This document shows positions 44,501-54,939 of a stretch of 64,000 bases of DNA, in pieces. Origin of the DNA: Symbiodinium natans. Lineage: Eukaryota > Sar > Dinophyceae > Suessiales > Symbiodiniaceae. The notes beneath the pieces are model-generated. The model had not been told where the DNA came from. It saw only the letters and a program-made list of their open reading frames with translations, and did not search any database. Location: contig CAJNDS010002264.1 of the NCBI GenBank assembly GCA_905221605.1, forward strand, positions 186,001-250,000, written 5' to 3'. A program made the position numbers and the translations under genes. Each line of letters opens with the position of its first letter. Position 1 is the first letter of the stretch.

Positions 44501-46000
44501 TGTGGCGCGTGGTCAACCGGAATGCAGTGTTGCACTTGGCAAGGAGGCTTTAGAACCTGATGGCTACTTGACGGCCGCTTCACAGATGCGGTGGGACTGG
44601 GAACCTGGCATCCCCAACAACTTCTTCGTGGCCTCACCTCACCAAAGCACCAAAAACATATTGGAGGAGGCAGAATCCGCAGAAACTCCAAAAATCGCAG
44701 GCAGAGGCCTTCCGTGCTCTCGGAGGCTCCTTGCACGACCATGTACACCTTAAGGGCGCTTGAGGCACTTGAGCCGCCAGACCAACAAGGAAGATGCTTG
44801 GCCACAGCACGTCCAGTGCTCCTTGGTGACATCTGCTTGCGTACCACGTCACGGCTGTCTCCCAGGAGAAGCCCAGCACGAGGGCAGCAACTTTCACAAA
44901 GGCTTCCGAGCTGTAGAGAAGCCAATCTGATGTCGCTTTTGACAGAGAATCTTACTGGAGTTCACCGTGAATTGATTGTTGCTTTGAATACCCATGGCCC
45001 ATGACATCCATCACCTCTTCTTGGGCAACATCCGCCTGCTTTCCCCACCAGGTTGAGCGCCATCATTGGAAGGAAGACTGAAGCCTTAGCAAGGCAGACT
45101 TCGAGCCGAGTTCCAACTGCCGCACCCACGCGACCTCGCAACTAGCAACTGGAGTCCTCAACATGTTCAACATGTTCAACATGTTCAACATGTCCTTTGC
45201 ACCATCCCCTTTGGACTCATTATCTCGTTGTGCATGCGCACGCAGCCCTGGCCAACGACATCAAATTTAGCGCTCCAAGAATCAGATGCCAGCAGAGCCA
45301 GGGCGTTGGAGGCTGTCAGCTTGGCCGTGTGGTGGGAGCCGTTTGGGCCATCAGCCGTGACGTGCCACAGCAGCCACCTGGTCGGTCTCAGCCATTCAGC
45401 GCATTCAGCAAAGCCATTCAAGATCATGTCCTCAAAGCACATGCACGAAACTTAGACCCTCGGGTCATTGAGTGCCACCCAGCGACTGGCAAAGGAAAAA
45501 TGCCTGGGATGGTCACACAGAAGTCGCCAAAGAAGAAGAAGAAGAAGAAGAAAAAGAATAACAAGAATAAGAACTTTTGCAGGAAAGCCACAAGCCAAGC
45601 AAAGGACATCAGCGTGGTCATTGACAGCATCCTGACCAGAGAAGAGGCCAGGTTTGGAAGGGCAGAAGGGTATGGGGCAGATATGGACGGCCAGACGGCC
45701 TTCGAGCTCGTTGCAGGAAATATTGCACTCTTGTGGTTGCCGACCTCTGAGACTCAGCAGTAACAGCCCTAGCATCCGGCAATAGCTACAGCGCTTAGGT
45801 AAGGCCAATGCGCGGCAGGGAACCGTGCCTGATAGGCCGCCTGACGGGCATGCAGGCTGCGGAGTTTGCACACATGCAGGGGGAAAGCTCCAATTCTGGC
45901 AGGAAACAAGCAACGTGGCGAAGAAGAAGGCGGCCAGGCAGAAGCAAAGCAGCCATGACCTGGATCATATCAACACTGGAAGCATGAAGCAAGCGATGCA
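44500..46000 (-). CDS. Possible multi-pass membrane protein, unassigned
   Basis: The minus strand near 44920-44730 reads 'SSEAFVKVAALVLGFSWETA', followed by VTWYA and 'LWPSIFLVGLAAQVPQAPL', two hydrophobic helices. Near 45955-45890 it reads 'WLLCFCLAAFFFATLLVSCQ'. These look like TM-bearing exons, but frames are not joined and no family is evident. The TTC run at 45527-45560 also gives artefactual Leu- or Phe-rich frames, which I do not count. Confidence 0.3.
45158..45193. repeat. 9-bp minisatellite (TCAACATGT)4
   Basis: Four exact head-to-tail units. Confidence 0.95.
45527..45560. repeat. (GAA)n microsatellite
   Basis: A run of GAA/AAG triplets, which creates a poly-Lys frame on the plus strand. 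Confidence 0.9.
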
Positions 46001-46292
46001 TGACAAAGCATGACGACGCCTGTGATTCTACCCTTCGATCTCGAGGCACTGACACATCATCACCGGTGATCTGCCGGCCATACTTGGCCCCAGGTAAAGC
46101 CTCGACATCTAAACCCTGCACATCCCCACACCCTTGGCTTCAAAGAGTCGCACGGCAACTGCAGCCTGGCCCGATTGACTGGGGAAGGTGGGAGGCATCA
46201 GGCATATCAAATGCGCCAAAGGCCCCAGCTCCGGTTACGGTGAAGCGCACCCACATCGACACAAGGAAGCCGACCTCTGCACTTGAAAAACA

Positions 46293-46320
46293 CCCCCCCC
46301 CCCCCCCCCCCCCCCCCCCC
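46293..46320. repeat. Homopolymer run of 28 C
   Basis: C28 is followed by A and a further C7, then A-rich and CA sequence. It is the longest homopolymer in the window. Confidence 0.95.
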
Positions 46321-46329
46321 ACCCCCCCA

Positions 46330-47780
46330 AAAAAAACACACACACAGTTTTGCTACTTCCTTGCGCAGACTGAAGGGCCTAGACTGCTAGGGGGCCTCAT
46401 TCTGAGGTCTGCACGACGAAGCCTTCAATCTCAACTTCCATCGTCTCCAGGAGTTGATTTACGGGCCTGGCAGCTTCTCTGGACTTTTCTGAAGCCTTCA
46501 GAGAAGAGCTTTTGACTTGAGAGAAGGCCGATGCCAGCAGTACCCTTCAGGAGTCGCCGTCGCACTCGCCGCCTGAGAGGCAGGAAACGGCGCGCTGCTA
46601 TTGCTAATGCGGAGCCAATGTGTGCTACATCCTGCTACGAGTGTGAACCCTGGCCTGTGTCGGCCTCGGAGCGCAAAGGCCGAAGATTTCAAAAACAGAG
46701 CAAATCAGGACATGTCAGGACTGGTACAGATGAAGGCGTACAAGTCTTCTGGACGCACAGGTTGCTTTTGTGGCACATTTACCACTTGGTCCCACACTCA
46801 CCCGTCGCGTCCTGCTCAGGAAAGCACCACACGGCACGAGAAGGTTCATGCGCCGCATGCCCATGCCTCTGCCGCGGAGGACCTTCGAGACTTTGACACG
46901 ACATCCAGCGGCAACATATTGCAGCAGGCATGCAATTTTGGTAAACTTTCTTGTCTTAAACGCCGTTGAGGCCGTTCACAGCGTGGATTTGAAAAGCCGC
47001 TGACGCCGTGAAGCTGTGGACGCCGTGGATACCGGTGCTGCTGTTGACGCTGTTGACACTGAGCGGAAATTCAGGTCTTCACGAACTCTCGGAAAGTCAC
47101 GTCTTCTCATCTTCGCGTCATCGCCCCGAAAAATACACGGCCCTGCGGACATCATTGGGCAATCCCCTGACTTCTGGCCATAAAAGCTGAGGAGGACCAT
47201 ACCGTGTCCGCACAACCCTTTTCCATTAGTTTCTTGATTTTGCTGTGTATGGTTGATCTTCTGTTTAAGTCAAGCTTGCAAGGCTTCAAAACCATCGGGA
47301 AAAGGATTTGCATGTTTTCTTAACGCAGGTCCTCTTTATGGCATCTTCCTGATAAAGCAAGCTTACAAGGCTTTGACAGAACAAGGGCGAGTGGGTCGCG
47401 GGGGCCCATTTTCAAACACAATGCTCAGATGGTGGGTGTAGAAAAAAGGTTCACATGTTTCCTTCGCGCAAGTCCTCCTTTATGGCGCGACCTTCTTAAT
47501 ACGGCCAGCTTGCCAGACTGAAATATAAGTGAATGAATAAGCAAGGCCTCTCGGCCACATAATGCACGGGTGCACTTTCTCTCACGCGCCCGCGGGTCCT
47601 CTCTCACTTTTGCCCTCGGCCACATAAGGACGGTGGCACAGGGAGTGTTTTCTTTGTTGTGCCGTTGCGGGCCCGAGACTCACTCACTCACTTCTGGCCT
47701 GGGCGGGGGTTTGAGCACGTATATACATAATTCCAGCGAGCGACTGCGCAGCAAAAAGCCACGGGTCGCCGCGGGGGTTT
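46330..47780. other. Stretch without a supported gene, with diverged repeats
   Basis: Two diverged copies of a segment of about 70 bp lie at about 47297-47366 and 47442-47516. Both hold a 'gcatgttttcttaacgcagg'-like core and then a TCCT(C)TTTATGGC motif. A second direct repeat (CCAGCGAGCGACTGC and following) occurs at about 47735 and 47792. A possible minus-strand exon near 47130-47060 reads 'DDAKMRRRDFPRVREDLNF'. Otherwise I see nothing. Confidence 0.45.
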
Positions 47781-47799
47781 GCCACACATTTACATGATC

Positions 47800-50386
47800 C
47801 CAGCGAGCGACTGCACAGCAAGAAAACACGAGTTCCTGCCATTGTCATGATATGTTCTGCTTTCCAACAAACAGGCATGTGGAATCTCCGACTTTTCCCA
47901 TAGCCAAGGCAAGCGCCCTTCCACGAGAGGTGCTGCCTGCAAGTTTTCGGCTGGCACAAAAAGCACGAGAACAAAATCCAAGAGCGACAGTCCCACGCCT
48001 CCGGTGTTTGTGATCGTGTCCTGTGCAATAGGTCGCAAGCATAGTCAGCATAGTCGCAAGATGTCGCAAGTGGCCACGGATGCGGCCGTTCCTGATCTTC
48101 ATCGTTGCCCAAGACATGATGCCGAGCAGCCTCGCAGACTACAGCTCAGGTCATGACAACAACCATGAAAAAAACGCGCACGGTGCAGTCTAAGGCCAGC
48201 AACGCTGCCATGCAGCACACCTCGCAGGATCTCGCAGTGCGCACGTGCGCGAGCTAGCTGCGCCTTACCGAGGTCAGAAGGCCGAGCCAAGCACCCCCAA
48301 GAAGTATCCGTAAGTCGAGGCGCTGAAGACCTTCAGTCACATACCGAGCTGTTGATGCCAACGGGTTAGAAACCATCTTCCCAGTTCCTTTGCCAGTTCA
48401 ACAAGTTGCTGAACTTCATCCGCTCGCTGACCCGGCAAGAGGCGATGCTTGACGTGGAAGCGCTCTGCTTAATCCTTCATCCCTTTTTTGTTTGTTCTTG
48501 CAGCTGAAAGGCATTCAGCTTCAGGACATCTGAGAACGCATCAGCCCCTGCGCACGACACTGCAAACATGCCGCAAAGTGTCAGAGCAGCTTGTCCACAG
48601 CATAGCAGATCATTGGTGCAGTCTTGTGCAGACAGGACGGCAATTCCTGCAAAGCCGATGAGGTGGACTCCTGCCAAGCAGGTGTACTGGACCCACAAAG
48701 ATTTCCGAAAGAACGTGCAGGTGCCCAAAGCCTACGATCTGGAAGGCTCGTATTCGGTCGGTATCCATCTGCTTCTCCAGCCGCTTCCGCAAGCTGAGTG
48801 CGAACACTGGGCCATCAAGACTCCCTCACAACACCGGGACAACATACCGAGTTTCCGACATGCTTGGCAGCATGTACCTGGGATCTCCACTGCGGCAATG
48901 CTAGACTCCTAGTCTCTACCGGGCGCAACAAGTCTGTGCAGCAGCAGGCTATCTGTGCAGCTCTCAGAGACAGGGGACAGTATAAAGAAGCGCAGGAACG
49001 AAAAGATGTCGCTCAGTGTCTTGGTTTCACTGCTTGACCTTCAAGATGGGCGTGGGATGGGGCCGAAGACACATGAAAGGCCGAGCCAAAGTCATGTGTA
49101 AGCATTGCTCTCCCGAGCTCGCGACTCTGAGCCCCTGCGAGAAAGGGCCCAACATCATGGAATCACGTGCTACCACGTGCTACCATGTGCTACCATGTGC
49201 TACCATGTGCGACCATGTGCCACCACAGTCTTGCCAAAGTCTGCAGCATGCTGAGGGCTTTGCGCAATCAGCTTCCACACCTTCTTCATCACCTTCCGCA
49301 ATGTGCCAGTGGCTGGGACGCGTGCCCATCCCAAAACAGCCAAGACTTTGTAAGACTCCGGCCATGAACGAGAGCACCACCGAGAAGAGGGAAATGCTGG
49401 AGACCAGGATCTTTCGGGTGGCGACCTCCCAGCAAAGCTGTTCAACCTGACGCCCTGCACGTGCCATTCACATGCCATTCGCACTTTGAGAGCCGGAGTG
49501 TTCCACATGTAGAAGACTGTCCTTAGGCACGCGCCCACATGACTGGCTGAAGAGATCTGCTCTGCTAAGCTGGCCCGTTGTCCGACAGCACTTCTTTGCG
49601 TTGACTGCTTCCAAAGCACAACACGAAGCTCAGGGAAGCCAAGAGCGACAGCGCCATGGCCTTCGCAATGCGGGGAATGCTCGACAAAAGACCGCCTAAA
49701 GCTTAGAGGAGGCGAGGCGCCGTCGATGCTTGTTTCTCCTCCTCCTGCAAGTTGCCGTACGACGATACCGATAGTAGGCATAGCTGCAACAACGATCGAA
49801 TTTGCATGCTTTCGGCATGTGAGAGGGAGGAGCTCATCCGACTAAGAAAGGTGAAGGCAACGAATCCTTCGTAAAGCAGCCTGCAAAGTTGCCAGAAACA
49901 GCGGGGAACTGCAGCCGGGGGCGTTTGCGAAAGACTGCAGTCCTTCCAGATACCAATCGTGCTCTCCTTAGAGCGCGAGGAACTCGAAGGAGGAACCGCA
50001 AAGCCGCAAAGTGACATATTTTGCCCAGGTGCCGATTTGAGATGTGACACCGCTTCAGTGGCATCTTCCACAACCTGCGACATCATCACAAAGCTATGCT
50101 CGAGATAGTCCGGCTCAACAAGCATCAAGAAGCAGGCATGCCAGTCCTTGCTAACCGGTTGCGGCACCAGCTGTGCCAGGCTCGACTCCTGCGTGTGCAG
50201 GGGAAGTTCGGGTGAGAAAGACATGCTGAGTGTGATTTCACCGTGATGAAGAAGACCCAGACGTTCTTTCGAATCGTGTGCTGCTCCGCGGCGACCAACA
50301 ATTGTCAAACTGTCCTGCGACCGGTGCTCTCGTCTCACGTAGCCCGCCTGTCGAAGGGGCCTGGAGGAAGCGGCGTTACCACGCAT
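47800..50386 (-). CDS. Multi-pass membrane protein, unassigned
   Basis: A long open exon (about 50386-49720, some 220 residues) is hydrophilic. It has segments such as 'HACFLMLVEPDYLEHSFVMM' and 'FWQLCRLLYEGFVAFTFL'. Further down, several exons each carry hydrophobic helices. They are 'IAKAMALSLLASLSFVLCFG' (about 49670-49610), 'KILVSSISLFSVVLSFMAGV' (about 49415-49350), and 'SLWVQYTCLAGVHLIGFAGI' with 'AALTLCGMFAVSCAGADAF' (about 48705-48510). 'VCCMAALLALDCTVRVFFMV' (about 48220-48160) and 'GGVGLSLLDFVLVLFVPAEN' (about 48010-47940) follow. The series suggests one protein with a cytosolic N-terminal region and at least five TM helices. No family signature was recognised, and splice junctions were not fixed. 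Confidence 0.5.
49171..49220. repeat. 10-bp minisatellite (TACCATGTGC)5
   Basis: Five head-to-tail units with one or two substitutions, within the unassigned membrane-protein gene. Confidence 0.9.
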
Positions 50387-50389
50387 TGA

Positions 50390-50999
50390 GTGTCATGCCG
50401 AGTCATGCCTGGCCACGCTGCAAATTGATCTACAAGCTGGATTGTGCCCAAGATGCAACGCTTCAGGATTACCAGCTGCGGTGACCTGAATGGCCTCAGC
50501 TTTTGACAGGGGAGCCAGGCTAGGTAAGCAGCAAGAGGGAAACAGGGAACGCTTTTAGGCATTGCGCGGGAGCAAGCAAGCAAGATGGGAGATGCAATGG
50601 CAGTGCACATGCCACTTCCCAGCCTTGATCTCTGCAGCGCGAGTCAGTTGAACCAGCACTGCCACCAGCAACACGCGCATGTTCCTCAAGACCCACACTT
50701 GGCTGTTGCCCACACGAGAATTCTTGGTGAACCCTTGAATCAGCAGCCCCTCGCTTCACTTAAGTGTTGCCGAGGCTCCACGGAAATGGATTTCAACTGG
50801 CAAACTAGACTTGGATTGTGAAGCCCATGGCTACAGTCGACACATGCCCACACCAGTCGCAACATGACCTGGTTCCCCAAACCTGTCCCTTTGGACACCT
50901 TCCCTGTGGCTGCGGCAATGTGTCGCAACTGTTTCCCGTAACGACCCCATGGCCTGCCTGTACTGAGGCGCCACTACCGCCGCTACCTCTACAGTGACT
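50390..50999. other. Intergenic stretch
   Basis: It lies between the stop of the PhyH-type gene and the first supported exon of the membrane-protein gene. No exon is supported. Confidence 0.5.
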
Positions 51000-52124
51000 C
51001 TACAGCAATGACAAGCGCTCATGAATTGCCGAGGGCGGTGGTAAGTTGACGGCACCTTTGAGGATTTGGTATTGTTTCAGTGGAGGCTTCAATGAGAAAC
51101 GGTCACAGGGCCAATGTGAACTGCACTTGCCCTCCAGGTATGCCTTCTCCTTCTTGCGCCGCGTGGCTTCAGAGCGTCGTGAACGGGGCGCGTAGGCCAC
51201 GCAGATGCCTAACCTCGCAGGCCTCACGCAGGGTGAGAGAAGTCCAGGCGCACAAGCGCCAGTTTGGCTGGCATGCACAAGGCGCGAGTTGAAGAAGACA
51301 ATACTGTCTGGTGGAACATTGGGCTTCACCACATCGAAATGGCAATCTTCAGGCACACGGACATGGTCGGATTTGGCAAATCTCTCCCAATCAAAGGTGA
51401 CCTTGTGGGATCCTGGAACTACACATGTTCCAGACTCATGAGGGCCACTGCCGAAGTGCGTGTACACAGCCTGTACGGAGAGGCCAGCATGCGAAGGATG
51501 TTGGTCCTTGTGGAGCCAAGGTTGCAGCTTGGTTTTGGCAGGTCGCGCTTCTGCGATGATGGCATCGAGGCTTACAACCAAGTCCGTGGTGCCAAAGATT
51601 CGTGCAAAGGCTGTCTGAACCCGTGGGTGGGCTCGTATCGACCAAGCGAAATCCGCTTGGGGAAGGCCGTAGCTTGTGACGATCCCTCGAAAACCCTTCG
51701 GAAAGTTCCACGTTCTCTCTTGCAAGGGGTCTAACCCGGGCACCACAGCCACCATAGCACTCCAAAAATCACTCAGAAATGCTTGGCAACTTTCCCCACT
51801 TCCAAGAACACCTTCCAGCACTGCGAAGCCACGATCCTCCAAATGCCAAAGAAAGTCCATGTTGGCTTCTGGGAAGATCGCGGTCCCAAGGCTGCCCGGA
51901 GCAGGCTGAGGCCGAGGATTGTCAATGGGTTGCAGAGAAGAACCTGGCACCTCACCGACCTGACCGTGCTGGCCTTCCCGCGTGGATGAGTTGGACAGGC
52001 AACGCCGCTTGGCGGCAGGACTGCCTGGTGCGACCTGCAAGACTGCAATCTCCTCTTCCGGCTCCTCGTCTGAGACATCAATGACCGGAACTTCAACCCA
52101 GGCAGCACGACTCGGAAACAGCAT
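51000..52124 (-). CDS. PhyH-type Fe(II)/2-oxoglutarate dioxygenase
   Basis: A single uninterrupted frame of 374 residues runs from an ATG at 52124 to a stop at 51000. After an acidic, Ser/Pro-rich N-terminal region of about 90 residues comes a double-stranded beta-helix domain. It has 'WLHKDQHPSH' (His205-x-Asp207), 'SGTCVVPGSHK' typical of the phytanoyl-CoA dioxygenase family, 'DSIVFFNSRLVHAS' (distal His284) and 'RPARLGICVAYAPRSRR' (2-oxoglutarate-binding Arg, about 304). The iron triad is complete, so an active oxygenase is likely. The substrate cannot be told from sequence; PhyH members hydroxylate lipids, small molecules or halogenate them. A basic KKEK tail follows. Like the GH13 gene it has no intron, which stands out from most neighbours. 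Confidence 0.88.
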   Translation of the reverse strand: MLFPSRAAWVEVPVIDVSDEEPEEEIAVLQVAPGSPAAKRRCLSNSSTREGQHGQVGEVPGSSLQPIDNPRPQPAPGSLGTAIFPEANMDFLWHLEDRGFAVLEGVLGSGESCQAFLSDFWSAMVAVVPGLDPLQERTWNFPKGFRGIVTSYGLPQADFAWSIRAHPRVQTAFARIFGTTDLVVSLDAIIAEARPAKTKLQPWLHKDQHPSHAGLSVQAVYTHFGSGPHESGTCVVPGSHKVTFDWERFAKSDHVRVPEDCHFDVVKPNVPPDSIVFFNSRLVHASQTGACAPGLLSPCVRPARLGICVAYAPRSRRSEATRRKKEKAYLEGKCSSHWPCDRFSLKPPLKQYQILKGAVNLPPPSAIHERLSLL

Positions 52125-53039
52125 CGCGCAAAGCTTTGTAATTAGAGCCGGGCTGTCCTGTGCTCATGTCTGTGAGGGCCCTTTCATGTTTACTGTTTAC
52201 ACTACAAACAACGACGTAATGTTTAGGCCACATGCTTCCTCCAAGTTCTACTGCCCGACGCTGTTGTCTGCCATGTAGGCCTTGCACAAACTGGGCCAAG
52301 TCGTGCCATTGAAAGCCAACCGCTGCTCCTTGCCGCTCTGAACCCTTTGACATCTAAACCGCCCTCTGGTGAGCTTGGTGAGCTTGAGAGAAGCCGCGGA
52401 AACTAGAGCAACAACGGGGCCGAAGGAAAGATGCAGCTCAGCTTTTCCAAGCAAGCGCTCAGCTCAACGCAGATGGACCTCGACATGTTTCCGGTTGATG
52501 CAGCAAGCTGCAACTGGAACGGCAAAAATGGCTCACTTGCAACAGATAAATTCAAGGGAAAAAAACACAGGTAACTAGCAAAGTTGTGCCGTTAATGTGT
52601 GAGGGGCTGTCCACTCCAGGGGGCAGAGGACCGCGTGGACATGCAAAAAGTAGGATGTACGGGTTCATGATGTGAGGACAGATCCGTCCAATGCAGCGAA
52701 TGGTGTAAGCCCGGAAAAGTGGGAATCCCTTGTACTGCCACGGACATACAGCGTAAGGCATCTGCATACTGTGTGAGATGACGTGCTAGGACATATTTGT
52801 TTTCGTCCCTTGCAATCGACGGCACGCTGGGGGGCCACTCATTCTCCGTGCCACTACACGGGCAGCCGGTGAAACCTTGGGCCTGTTTCCTCGGCATCGG
52901 AGCTGGATGCAAGATGACGCAAGCGACCTTGAAGACATCGCACTTGAAGATCACAGAAGGCCACTGCAAGTTCGCTCGAAACTTCGCTCGAAGTTCAGCG
53001 GGACGTCGTCCTTGTTAATGGTAGTCGGCACCGCGGGGG
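52125..53039. other. Intergenic stretch upstream of the PhyH gene
   Basis: No exon is supported. Open stretches on both strands are short and not protein-like. Confidence 0.5.
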
Positions 53040-53870
53040 CTAGCGTACTGGTCCGATCTTGCTGCCACCCCCAGGAGAGTTGCACAACAACATCATTGCT
53101 TGCTGGCCAGCACCTGAACCAGGCAGCTCTCTTGAAGCATCTTGGAAGAAGCATGTCAACAGCAAGCAGTTTACAAAGGCGGCCGCAAAATGTTGCGGGC
53201 ATCTAGCCAGCACACAATGCAACTGCGGCAAGGCAAAGGCACAGGCGAAAGGAGAGGCTGGTGGCTGCGATTCATCCTCTGCCAATCGCTTGAAGAGCTC
53301 CAGGGCCACCCGTGAGACCGTCTCCTGTCCATGGGCGCAACTAAGGTCTTGACAGCAGAATGGCGCGGCCCAGCCGCCATGAGATCCATCACGCAGTCCT
53401 CCCCCCACATCTCGCCCCACTTTCGCAGTAATCGCCGCCCTTTCAGGGGCTCTCAACCCAAGCATTCGTGATTCTGACAACTCACCGCGCTTGGAACCTG
53501 GTCTCTGCGAACAACTTTTTGGGGACGAGCCGCTCAGCGCTTGCCAATTGCTGGGACGCTCCAGCAACGCGGCCGCATTCTCGGGGCGCAGCATGTCACA
53601 GCCAGACTTGGCAACGATGAAATCCACAAGGCGAACGCCCAACCTTAAGCTCAAGCTGGTTCGCTTTTTGGGCATCCAGGTCGCTGCAAGCACTGTCTAA
53701 TGCTGTCGATATGATGCGTGTGTCGGGCTTGCGGCTGCCGTGACCCGGTACTACACTGAGTTGCCAACTGGGCCTCTTCGTAGCCTTCTGCGTACTGCCC
53801 TGGGCTGAGCGTACATCAGTGTACCAATCACCACTGAAGCTTGGACCCGCGAACGCAAAGGATATCTTTC
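53040..53870 (-). CDS. Unassigned protein, at least two exons
   Basis: The upstream exon (about 53850-53655) reads 'SFSGDWYTDVRSAQGSTQKA' and 'ISTALDSACSDLDAQKANQL', ending in LELK. After an AG the frame shifts and continues 'LGVRLVDFIVAKSGCDMLRP', then ENAAALLERPSNWQALS (53650-53530). A further stretch (about 53360-53050) has 'ETVSRVALELFKRLAEDESQ', then PPASPF, and 'AAFVNCLLLTCFFQDASREL', then a stop. It is helix-rich and soluble-looking apart from a hydrophobic helix near the C-terminus. I do not recognise it. Confidence 0.45.
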
Positions 53871-54939
53871 TTCCGCCTACATATCTGCAGCCATACCCGT
53901 TGACAACCGTCACAGGCAACCAAGTGTGCTGACATGTCTCTTCCGAGTCCGCTGTTAATCTCGTCGGTAAGCTTCAATAGCGCAGCATGCGGATCGCTGT
54001 CTTGCCTGGGGAGCCAATCGGCAAGCGGTACCTGCCAATCACATCAGACATGTCTGAAATGAATCTCAGCATCTAAGACTAATCTAAGAGCTGATGTTAT
54101 GCTTCGATCTGTCAGACACATGCGAATGCCACATCGGTCTTTGTGCCGCTGTGTGGCTGTTGAGGGGTCGAAACTCCAACACGGATCCACCAATCGTGTG
54201 TCCAAGTGCCAGGACCTCGGCAAGGCAACGAGAGGCGAGGCAGGTGGAGGCGAGATGAGGCGAGGCTAAATAGGAGGCGTATCGGCCCGCACAAAGGTCG
54301 ATCAAACCTCATTTCACGACGATCAACCAACGGCACTTGCCCGAGAATCCGATCAGGCCCCGTGCAGCCCGCACTGTGTGTGACATCGCAGGGCTCCAGT
54401 CGCAAGTTATGCCACCGCTAACAGGGTCAAGTGTGACCACAGCTTCCAGTCGAGTGTGGCGATGTGGCGATGTTTCACGTTTGAGTCTTGTCCAGGCCTC
54501 CTGGACGGCTGTGATTGCAAGTGTTGGCGCATGTCAAGTTCAACTGATGCCTGCCAGGGATGGCGCATCCATGTTTCGATAGCGGGGAGGGGGAGGGAGG
54601 AGGGTTCAGGGTGTCCCACAAACTGCCAAAAAAGATAGCCTTGCATGCCAAAACATCCAAAACTGACAGCCCCCTGTTTCTTATGGTTCCGTGAAGTGAA
54701 AGCTTTCTGCTAGTTTGTTAAGCCCAGCACGTGCAAGGCACCAACGGAGCGTTGAGCTGAGCAACGGGAATAGGATTGGTCTTGGCATCTGCCTTGTGGA
54801 TGGCTTTTCCAGCAGCAAGGCTTTGAAGGATGTCCACCTGAAGGCTGAACTAGGACTCGAAGGGAGGAGCCTCACCTGTTACTCTTGAGCAGCCTCTGCA
54901 CACCAGTGCCGTCCATGTCCTGAGAATCCGCTCCACATT
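53871..54939. other. Gap between two genes
   Basis: No exon is supported. Confidence 0.45.

Noticed and set aside
45197-45763. Plus-strand open frame with a poly-Lys/Asn tract
   Set aside because: It is kept open by the GAA microsatellite and has no family resemblance. All neighbours are on the other strand.
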